Position numbers and translations under genes: made by a program. A DNA stretch of 5,402 nt from the NCBI GenBank assembly GCA_017621955.1, contig JAGASB010000125.1, positions 1 to 5,402 of the forward strand. Reading direction: 5' to 3'. The notes under the pieces are model-generated. The model did no database searches. It was not told the origin of the DNA and worked only from the letters and a program-made list of their open reading frames with translations. Origin of the DNA: Clostridia bacterium (GTDB lineage Bacteria; Bacillota_A; Clostridia; Christensenellales; Borkfalkiaceae). Below, in pieces: positions 1 to 5,402 of the stretch. How positions within the stretch are numbered: the first letter of the stretch is position 1; the number at the start of each line of letters is the position of its first letter.

Positions 1-1437
1 ATGCTTGACGACGTAAGGGAAGAAAGTAGGGCTATTAAAAAAGAAGCTATTTTAGAAGCGAAAGAACATGAAATCAAACTTCGCAATGAATTTGAGCGTG
101 AATCTAAGGAAAAGCGCGCTGAACTTCAAAGAATGGAAAACAGACTCAACCAAAAGGAAGAGACGTTGGAAAAAAAGGAAGAAAATCTTGCGAAGCGAAA
201 CGAAGAAACCACCCGTCAACAGAACGCATTAAAGGCAAAAGAAGTAGAACTTGATAAGAAAATAGAAGACCTTGCTGAAAAGCAAAACGAAATGATTAAA
301 GAGTTTGAAAAAATCGCCCAAATGAGCAGAGAAGAAGCTAAACAGCAATTAATCGACGCTATTACGGACGAAGCAAAGCGTGACGCTGCCGGTATGGTTA
401 AGAACATCGAAGCAGAAGCCAAGGAAAACGGCGAAAGAAAGGCAAAAGAAATCGTAAGTTTGGCTATTCAAAAGTGTAGTACCGAACAAGCGACGGAAAT
501 CACCGTATCTGTCGTACCGCTACCTAGCGACGATATGAAAGCAAGGATTATCGGTCGTGAAGGCAGAAACATTAGAACGCTTGAAAACGCAACGGGCATA
601 GAACTTATTATAGACGACACGCCCGAAGTAGTAATCGTATCAGGCTTTGACCCCGTAAGGCGTGAAGTTGCACGTATCGCTCTTGAAAAACTTATTCAAG
701 ACGGTAGAATTCACCCCGCAAGGATTGAAGAAACGGTTGAAAAGGTTAAAAAAGAACTTGACCAACAGATTAAAGAAGCAGGCGAAGCCGCAATGTTTGA
801 ATGTGGAATATTTGGACTTCACCCTGAAATCGTTAAACTTTTAGGTCGTCTTAAATTCCGTACAAGCTACGGTCAAAACGTGCTTAAACACTCTATTGAA
901 GTATCGCACTTAGCAGGCGTTATGGCAACCGAACTTGGCATCGACGCAGCGCTTGCAAAACGTGCAGGCTTGCTACACGATATAGGTAAAGCGGTTGACT
1001 TTGAAGTTGAAGGTACGCACATGCAAATCGGTGGCGACCTTGCTAAAAAGTATAGGGAAAATCACAACGTTATCAATGCAATTCTTGCTCACCACGGTGA
1101 CGTTGAACCCAAAACGCTTGAAGCAGTGCTTGTTCAAGCAGCCGACGCTATTTCAGGTGCAAGACCTGGCGCTAGACGTGAAACGACCACTAACTACATC
1201 AAGAGACTTCAAAAACTTGAAGAAATTTCTAGTTCGTTTAAGGGCGTTGAAAAATGCTATGCAATCCAAGCAGGTAGGGAAGTGCGTGTAATGGTTAAAC
1301 CCGAACAGATTAACGATGCGCAAACGTTGTTCCTTGCAAAAGATATTGCTAAGAAGATTGAACAGGAAATGGAATATCCCGGTCAAATCAAAGTCAACGT
1401 TATCAGAGAATGGCGTGCAACTGAATTTGCTAAATAA
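1..1437 (+). CDS. rny: Ribonuclease Y (endoribonuclease), 5' end cut by window edge
   Basis: RNase Y is the membrane-anchored endoribonuclease that starts mRNA decay in many Firmicutes. The 478 visible residues show the family order. A highly charged coiled coil spans about 1-150. A KH RNA-binding domain starts near 168 and carries IIGREGRN at 183-190. An HD metal-dependent phosphohydrolase domain covers about 290-390, with H297 (VLKHS), H326-D327 (GLLHDIGK), H364-H365 (AHHGD) and D382. The family's conserved C-terminal domain ends in EFAK. From memory of the B. subtilis protein (about 520 residues), residue 1 here aligns near its residue 43. The ATG at position 1 is therefore probably an internal Met, and the N-terminal transmembrane helix and true start lie upstream of the window. 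All expected HD and KH residues are present, so the enzyme should be active. A strong terminator follows 9 bases after the stop, so transcription should end here. Confidence 0.97.
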   Translation: MLDDVREESRAIKKEAILEAKEHEIKLRNEFERESKEKRAELQRMENRLNQKEETLEKKEENLAKRNEETTRQQNALKAKEVELDKKIEDLAEKQNEMIKEFEKIAQMSREEAKQQLIDAITDEAKRDAAGMVKNIEAEAKENGERKAKEIVSLAIQKCSTEQATEITVSVVPLPSDDMKARIIGREGRNIRTLENATGIELIIDDTPEVVIVSGFDPVRREVARIALEKLIQDGRIHPARIEETVEKVKKELDQQIKEAGEAAMFECGIFGLHPEIVKLLGRLKFRTSYGQNVLKHSIEVSHLAGVMATELGIDAALAKRAGLLHDIGKAVDFEVEGTHMQIGGDLAKKYRENHNVINAILAHHGDVEPKTLEAVLVQAADAISGARPGARRETTTNYIKRLQKLEEISSSFKGVEKCYAIQAGREVRVMVKPEQINDAQTLFLAKDIAKKIEQEMEYPGQIKVNVIREWRATEFAK

Positions 1438-1446
1438 AAAAGTTTT

Positions 1447-1474
1447 AATCCCCGACGTTACGTCGGGGATTTTT
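1447..1474 (+). terminator. Rho-independent terminator of rny
   Basis: An 11-bp perfect stem (AATCCCCGACG paired with CGTCGGGGATT) with a three-base TTA loop runs straight into a T tract. It begins 9 bases after the rny stop codon. The G+C-rich stem and T run make this a classical intrinsic terminator that separates rny from the next gene. An A-rich stretch precedes the stem, so weak function on the other strand is possible, but no gene converges here. Confidence 0.93.
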
Positions 1475-1513
1475 ACATTATTTTAACAAATATGCACATA
1501 CTTAACTTAGTTT

Positions 1514-2392
1514 ATGAAAGGGCGCAATTATATTAAAAAATTTATAACGTGTTTACTTTTTTGTGCGGTTTTTGTTCTTACTTGTATGAACGTATGTATT
1601 AAAACGTACGCAATGCCGTTTTACGATTTACAGCCACAATATCTAACGCTCCGTGCAAGTTTTTATACGTCTTACTCATCTTCAACAGTAGAGAGAAAAA
1701 GCAATATCAAACTTGCCGCAAAATCGCTAAATAACGTTTTCGTTGACGTTGGCGGTGAGTTTTCGTTTAACCGAACGGTTGGTGAACGTACGGAAAAACG
1801 TGGGTATAAACAAGCAAAAATTATCGTTGACGGTCAGTTTGTGGACGGTATAGGAGGTGGGGTGTGTCAGGTTTCAACAACGCTTTATAATGCCGTGCTA
1901 CTTGCAGGTTTAACTGTTACCGAATATCACCCACACAGTTTACCCGTTAGTTACGTTGCACCGTCTTTTGATGCAATGGTCAATTCTGGTTGGGCAGACC
2001 TAAAATTTGTAAACAACACGCATAACCCTATCATAATTAACACTTGCGCAGACGATAACACCTTGCATATTTATATTTACGGTCAGCCTATGCAAGTTAA
2101 GTACAGCCGTAAAAGTGAAATTATTGAACAAATCCCTTGCCCCAAAGAAGAAATTATATATGACGATGAAAACGCTTATCCCGACCTTTACGAAGGCGAA
2201 AGTAAATTTTTGCGATACGGAAAAGAAGGTTATAAAAGCGTGGGGTATTTAGTTGCAACTGAAAACGGCAAGATTATAAGCGTTAAAAAAATCCGTTCGG
2301 ATAGTTATAGCCCAACTCGTGCACTTGTGATTTACGGCAAAGCAGTTAGGGAAGAAGAGATTGAATTAGAACAAACGAACGATATAGAATAA
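1514..2392 (+). CDS. Secreted VanW-domain protein with G5-like C-terminus
   Basis: This 292-residue protein starts with a signal peptide: basic residues, a hydrophobic stretch at about 11-28, and a plausible type I cleavage after TYA at 33. An uncleaved anchor is also possible. The VanW domain covers about 80-195. It includes FSFN at 83-86, the hallmark GGGVCQVSTTLYNA (114-127, Cys118) and EYHPHSLPVSY (137-147, His139 and His141). Residues about 205-275 resemble a degenerate G5 domain (GKEGYKSVGYLV, then NGKIIS), the usual VanW partner and a likely cell-wall-binding module. VanW is named after a glycopeptide-resistance cluster, but no van genes are nearby. VanW domains of Clostridioides difficile have been reported to act as L,D-transpeptidases through the conserved Cys, so a peptidoglycan cross-linking role is a reasonable inference. 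An in-frame TAG at 1508-1510 makes the ATG at 1514 the first possible start. No Shine-Dalgarno sequence is visible before it. Confidence 0.93.
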   Translation: MKGRNYIKKFITCLLFCAVFVLTCMNVCIKTYAMPFYDLQPQYLTLRASFYTSYSSSTVERKSNIKLAAKSLNNVFVDVGGEFSFNRTVGERTEKRGYKQAKIIVDGQFVDGIGGGVCQVSTTLYNAVLLAGLTVTEYHPHSLPVSYVAPSFDAMVNSGWADLKFVNNTHNPIIINTCADDNTLHIYIYGQPMQVKYSRKSEIIEQIPCPKEEIIYDDENAYPDLYEGESKFLRYGKEGYKSVGYLVATENGKIISVKKIRSDSYSPTRALVIYGKAVREEEIELEQTNDIE

Positions 2393-2422
2393 AAAAGAAC
2401 TATCGTACGATAGTTCTTTTTT
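2391..2422. terminator. Bidirectional intrinsic terminator between convergent genes
   Basis: A perfect 32-bp palindrome has six A residues, a central GAACTATCGTACGATAGTTC, and six T residues. It overlaps the stop codon of the VanW gene and lies 17 bases beyond the stop of the convergent symporter gene. Each strand reads as a hairpin followed by a U run, so one element can end transcription from both sides. Confidence 0.92.
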
Positions 2423-2439
2423 ATTAACTTACTTTATTT

Positions 2440-3837
2440 TTATTGCCAGTAATCAAGTTCTTCGGTTATTCCTATATCTTTTGCAAGGAAAGTACATTCC
2501 TTGCCGAGTTTTCTCTTTTTAAGATAATCTTTAAGCGCCCTTACGGCTTTTCCGCTTAGGATAGTTATAACAGTCATATTGATAACAGCCATAAGTCCCA
2601 TTAAGATATCTGCAACGTCCCAAAGGATTGATGAGTTAAGCCCTGCACCAAACAATATTAAGAGCGATGCAATTACATAGTATATGTAATTAAAAAGTTT
2701 ATTTGGTTCTTTTCCTAATAGGTGATTAAACGATTGATTAACGTAGAACAAATTTCCTATTAGCGTAGTAAATGCAAACAGCACCATAGCAACGGTTATA
2801 AATATAGGTCCAAAGTCGCCTAAAACTTCTTTTACGCACATTTGGATATAAACTGCACCGTCGTTACCCGTCGGTTCAACGCCCGAACACATACACATAA
2901 ATGCAGTTGCGGAACAAACTAAAAGCGTATCTATAAATACTGAAAGCACTTGAACTAACCCTTGTTTTGCAGGGTGGTTTACGTCAGCCGATGCCGAAGC
3001 GTTAGGCGCAGAGCCAACGCCTGCTTCGTTTGAAAAAAGCCCTCTTCGTATTCCGTACATAACGCACGAACCACCAAACCCACCGAAAATCGCAGTGAAG
3101 TCGAACGCTTCACTAAAAATACGGACGAATACGCTTGGTAATGCCGTTATATTTAACACTACTATTAATAGCGCAATCAATATGTAAGCAACACCCATAA
3201 TAGGTACTAAAAGGCTAGTAACCTTAACTATTCTTGAACCACCACCAAATAGGCAATAACCAACAACTACTGCAACTATACCGCCGATTATCCACGGCGT
3301 TATTTCAGCATTGTAAAAATCATAGGGCTTAAAGGTTGATTGTAAGTTAAAAGATGCAAGCATATTAAAACCAACACCATAAGTTAAAACTAACAATATA
3401 GAAAAAATTATTGCAAGCGGACGGCATTTTAATGCTTTTTCAATGTAGTAAGCAGGACCACCGTAACTGCCTAAAAGACCTTTTTTCTTGTAAATTTGTG
3501 CTAACGTGCTTTCAATGAACGCCGAAGCAGAGCCGATTAAAGCAATAACCCACATCCAAAAAACCGAACCGAAACCACCAAGACAAAGCGCAAGTGCAAC
3601 GCCAACGATGTTGCCCGTGCCTACACGAGAAGCGGTTGATACCATTAAGGCGTGGAACGAAGAAACGCCTTTTTTATCCGTCGGCTTTTCCGCCACAACT
3701 TTTATTTGTTGGGGGAGAGACCTTACTTGTACGGCTTTGGTGCGTATTGTAAAGTAAACACCGCCTACAATTAGTAAAACAATAACAACGTAAGTATAAA
3801 GATTTGAACTTACGTCCGCAATAAATTATGCAATCAT
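2440..3837 (-). CDS. Sodium:alanine/glycine symporter (AGCS family), reading frame broken by TAA at codon 4
   Basis: AGCS proteins are multi-spanning membrane carriers that import alanine or glycine with Na+. The frame open from the GTG at 3696 gives 418 residues. It contains SRVGTGNIVGVA (24-35), the family signature GGFGSVFWMWVIALIG (40-55), and the hallmark LFSNEAGVGSAP followed by HPAKQGLVQVLSVFIDTLLVC. Family members are usually about 450-480 residues with one more N-terminal helix. That helix is encoded in the same frame upstream of GTG 3696: SSNLYTYVVIVLLIVGGVYF, then TIRTKAVQVRSLPQQIKVV. The only in-frame ATG for it is at 3837-3835, preceded by a modest ribosome site (AGGT, 3842-3845) and a sigma-A promoter. 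That frame reads Met-Ile-Ala-TAA-Phe-Ile-Ala-Asp, so codon 4 is a stop. The intended length is 465 codons. GTG 3696 has no Shine-Dalgarno sequence and would delete helix 1, so it is probably not the native start. Family identity is certain; whether a functional protein is made is not. Confidence 0.93.
3826..3828 (-). other. In-frame TAA at codon 4 of the AGCS symporter gene
   Basis: Reading the minus strand from ATG 3837-3835 gives ATG ATT GCA TAA TTT ATT GCG GAC. The frame after the TAA stays open for 461 codons to the normal stop and encodes the expected first helix. One base change (for example GAA or CAA to TAA) would explain it. No ATG, GTG or TTG occurs in frame between this stop and GTG 3696; the nearest unconventional start would be ATT at 3822-3820. 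Confidence 0.85.
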
Positions 3838-3867
3838 ATTTACCTACTTAAAATGAACGTTAGGTAG

Positions 3868-3896
3868 ATTATATCAAAAAATTTACAATAAATCAA
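3868..3896 (-). promoter_or_regulatory. Sigma-A-type promoter of the AGCS symporter gene
   Basis: On the minus strand, TTGATT (3896-3891, four of six matches to the -35 consensus) is followed after 17 bp by a perfect TATAAT (3873-3868). The predicted start of transcription is near 3861, giving a leader of only about 24 bases before ATG 3837. The leader carries the probable ribosome site AAGTAGGT (3849-3842). It is too short to hold a glycine riboswitch. The promoter position fits a start at 3837 and not at GTG 3696. Confidence 0.75.
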
Positions 3897-4001
3897 TCTT
3901 TATTTTTATAAAAGGTGTAGGTGCACGCTTAAAAATAGATATTTATAGTTAAAATTAATTGTTTAGCATTTATTAAATTTGCTTTCATTAGGCAATAAAA
4001 A

Positions 4002-4925
4002 TTAGTTGGTTTTCTTTTTTGTGGGGAATCGTGCTTGTGCAAGAATTACGGCAACAAACACCAATAAGCAACCGATAAGTTCTCTTATAGACAAGGCTTC
4101 ACCAAGCACCAACCACCCTGAAAGAACTGCAAATACAGACTCTAAGCTCATTATAAGCGTTGCGCTTGTCGGGTCAGCATTTTTTTGTGCAATTATTTGT
4201 AAGGTATAGGCAATGCCACTAGATAAGAACCCAGCGTACATAATTTCAAGTTTTGCGTTCCAAATAATTGATAGGTCGGGTTGTTCAAATATAAATGCGC
4301 AAACTAATGAAATAATTCCCACGCAAAAAAATTGAATACAAGACGTTTTAATTGGGTCAGCACCCTTTTCCATAAAGTAATCAATTATTAGAATATGAAA
4401 AGTGAAGAAAAAAGCACTTACAAGCGTCAACAAGTCGCCAAGTTCAATGAAAAATCCACTTTTAATGCAAAGAAGATAGAACCCAAACGTTGCAATAGGC
4501 ACGCATACAACAACTATTTTGGGTATGCGTCTTTTAAGTATTACGCCAAATATAGGCGTGAACACAATATATAATGCAGTTATAAACCCTGCTTTTCCCG
4601 AAGCGTTATCTGTCATTAACGCAATGCCTTTTTGTTGGCAATAACTTGCAACTGTAAGTGCTACTCCGCATAAAACCCCCGCAACTAAGGTGAGTTTTGT
4701 TGGTTTTAGTGTGTGCCTTGTTTGAGTTTTCAATAAGTTTTTGTTGTTTTTATAGTTGAAAAATGCTATTACGGGTATTAAAAACAAGAACCCTAAAAAA
4801 CTCCTTGAAAAAAGGAAGGTGAAAGGCTCAACCGTATCACTTGCAGTGGTCTGAGCAACAAAAGTACTGCCCCAAATAAGTGCGGCAATTAAAAGCATTA
4901 AGTTAGCACTAAGTTTCTTTGACAT
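4002..4925 (-). CDS. DMT-superfamily (EamA) transporter
   Basis: This 307-residue, strongly hydrophobic protein has the length and twin-repeat layout of ten-helix EamA/DMT exporters, which move amino acids, nucleotides or other metabolites across the inner membrane. The first repeat opens with the characteristic LLIAALIWGSTFVAQ (11-25). The second starts near GDLLTLVSAFFFTFH (163-177) and ends with TSATLIMSLESVFAVLSGWL (253-272), then LGE (274-276). The C-terminus is basic (PTKKKTN). The frame extends upstream to a TTG at 4949, but ATG 4925 is preferred. It has the ribosome site AAAGGA (4940-4935) at 9 bases' spacing, and the predicted transcription start (about 4948) leaves no room for initiation at 4949. 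No substrate can be deduced. The symporter gene downstream on the same strand has its own promoter. I see no clear terminator in the 164 bases between them, so some read-through is possible. Confidence 0.93.
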   Translation of the reverse strand: MSKKLSANLMLLIAALIWGSTFVAQTTASDTVEPFTFLFSRSFLGFLFLIPVIAFFNYKNNKNLLKTQTRHTLKPTKLTLVAGVLCGVALTVASYCQQKGIALMTDNASGKAGFITALYIVFTPIFGVILKRRIPKIVVVCVPIATFGFYLLCIKSGFFIELGDLLTLVSAFFFTFHILIIDYFMEKGADPIKTSCIQFFCVGIISLVCAFIFEQPDLSIIWNAKLEIMYAGFLSSGIAYTLQIIAQKNADPTSATLIMSLESVFAVLSGWLVLGEALSIRELIGCLLVFVAVILAQARFPTKKKTN

Positions 4926-4954
4926 TATTACTATTCCTTTAATAAACAAAAGTA

Positions 4955-4983
4955 ATTATACTTTTCACTATGCAGTTTGTCAA
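4955..4983 (-). promoter_or_regulatory. Perfect consensus sigma-A promoter of the DMT transporter gene
   Basis: On the minus strand, TTGACA (4983-4978) and TATAAT (4960-4955) are separated by exactly 17 bp. Both hexamers match the consensus at all six positions. Transcription should begin near 4948, giving a leader of about 23 bases that carries AAAGGA before ATG 4925. The perfect match predicts strong basal expression unless a repressor covers it; I see no obvious operator palindrome. Confidence 0.88.
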
Positions 4984-4991
4984 GAAAAAAT

Positions 4992-5108
4992 GCTGTATTA
5001 AGGTCAAAAATAAACTGTGTTTACGTCAATGGCAAGAGAGTTTTAGACGGCGATAAAATAGAAAAAGATAACGTCAAAACAACAGGAAAAGCAATTAGGG
5101 TTAAATAG
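4992..5108 (+). pseudogene. Possible 3' remnant of a lost plus-strand gene (unrecognised)
   Basis: The frame ending in TAG at 5106-5108 reads naturally as protein over its last 30 or so codons: VYVNGKRVLDGDKIEKDN, then VKTTGKAIRVK. Its Lys/Asp/Gly/Val-rich composition and codon choice (GGC, GAC, AAC, GTC) resemble the real genes here rather than spacer. The frame stays open upstream to 4956 but has no ATG or ribosome site there and runs into the DMT promoter, where the encoded residues look random. A bidirectional hairpin lies 31 bases after the stop, as expected downstream of a gene. I do not recognise the family. The reading is that the 5' part was deleted and the tail survives. It could instead be chance, since only about 30 codons look gene-like. 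Confidence 0.35.
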
Positions 5109-5139
5109 TGACCAAGCAATATATGCACATATAAAACAA

Positions 5140-5163
5140 AAAGACCATTAAAAGATGGTCTTT
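5140..5163. terminator. Intrinsic terminator, probably bidirectional
   Basis: A 9-bp perfect stem (AAAGACCAT with ATGGTCTTT) encloses a six-base loop. On the minus strand it is followed by TTGTTTTAT after the stem's own T run, a good tract for ending the zinc-ribbon gene whose stop lies about 70 bases upstream. On the plus strand the tract is TTTATTTGTT and would serve the remnant ending at 5108. Confidence 0.82.
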
Positions 5164-5234
5164 ATTTGTTGGCGTAAAATTGGCATAGAAATCCGAATAG
5201 TTTAATCACTATAAATAATTTTAACTAAAAGTTA

Positions 5235-5402
5235 TTATCCCCTAGGAGTCCAGACATGAGATTTTTCTTTTTTGCGATTTTTATCAACATATAACTCTAC
5301 GTGTCCGCATTTTTCACAAGCATAAGAATCAACCGTTTGCTCAACATATCCTCCAGTTGCTAAAACTTGATTGTTGATAATTTCTACCTTATATAACTTT
5401 TC
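5235..5402 (-). CDS. Zinc-ribbon protein, C-terminal part only (start beyond right edge)
   Basis: The minus strand is open from the window edge to a TAA at 5237-5235, giving 55 residues that begin EKLYKVEIINNQVLATGG. The segment YACEKCGHVELYVDK has a CxxC knuckle (Cys29 and Cys32 of the visible part) followed by the aromatic and acidic pattern of the second half of small bacterial zinc ribbons. The tail is basic (KNRKKEK) and ends in VWTPRG. The partner CxxC pair would be expected in the missing N-terminal half. Such proteins are usually short and poorly characterised, often described as nucleic-acid-binding. No specific function can be assigned. A hairpin terminator lies about 70 bases downstream of the stop. 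The frame lacks a start inside the window, so it is a partial gene and not a short complete one. Confidence 0.8.
   Translation of the reverse strand, partial: EKLYKVEIINNQVLATGGYVEQTVDSYACEKCGHVELYVDKNRKKEKSHVWTPRG

Noticed and set aside
662..1291. Plus-strand out-of-frame open frames of 60 and 98 residues inside rny
   Set aside because: They overlap the KH and HD domains of RNase Y in another frame, and their Lys/Leu-rich composition is what a shifted reading of that gene gives.
216..1386. Minus-strand open frames of 60-77 residues opposite rny
   Set aside because: Ser/Phe-rich antisense shadows of a Lys/Glu-rich coding sequence, without ribosome sites or recognisable motifs.
1..1437. A soluble, short RNase Y starting at ATG 1
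   Set aside because: The first visible residues align inside the family's coiled coil, and the frame begins exactly at the window edge, so truncation by the window is the simpler explanation.
3506..3757. 83-residue plus-strand open frame
   Set aside because: It lies antisense over the conserved N-terminal half of the AGCS symporter and its own promoter side; it has no family features and is a shadow of that gene.
3838..4001. Possible glycine riboswitch upstream of the symporter gene
   Set aside because: AGCS genes are often riboswitch-controlled, but the perfect -10 box lies only about 30 bases before ATG 3837 and the spacer is AT-rich without the expected paired helices.
1491..5131. Shared 10-mer TATGCACATA at 1491-1500 and 5122-5131
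   Set aside because: Repeats of this length are expected by chance in an AT-rich window of this size, and the two sites have no common placement relative to genes.

Overview
The window suggests an AT-rich, Gram-positive-type bacterium, most likely an uncultured member of the Clostridia or a related Firmicutes lineage. The grounds are a membrane-type RNase Y, a VanW-G5 cell-wall protein, a Na+/alanine (AGCS) symporter, consensus sigma-A promoters and A+T-rich codon use. All intact genes end in TAA. This assignment is inference; no rRNA or other taxonomic marker is present.

Layout from left to right. Positions 1-1437 (+) hold the 3' nine-tenths of rny (RNase Y), whose membrane anchor lies off the left edge, closed by a strong hairpin terminator at 1447-1474. 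Positions 1514-2392 (+) encode a secreted VanW-domain protein with a G5-like tail. A perfect 32-bp palindrome at 2391-2422 lies between this gene and a convergent minus-strand gene and can terminate both. That minus-strand gene (2440-3837) is an AGCS symporter. Its promoter, probable ATG and 461 further codons look intact, but codon 4 is an in-frame TAA. The longest ATG/GTG/TTG-started frame therefore begins only at a GTG at 3696 and would lack the first membrane helix. Positions 4002-4925 (-) encode a DMT/EamA-family exporter driven by a textbook consensus promoter (TTGACA, 17 bp, TATAAT) at 4955-4983.

The right end (4926-5402) has no complete gene. It holds that promoter, a short plus-strand coding-like tail ending at 5108 that resembles the remnant of a lost gene, a bidirectional hairpin terminator at 5140-5163, and the C-terminal 55 codons of a minus-strand zinc-ribbon protein (5235-5402) cut by the window edge.

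The genes do not form one pathway. They are separate transcription units for RNA turnover, cell-wall modification, amino-acid uptake and metabolite export, arranged partly as convergent pairs sharing terminators. I see no mobile element, CRISPR array, tRNA, rRNA or defence system. The most notable observations are the early stop in the symporter gene and the unexplained gene remnant.
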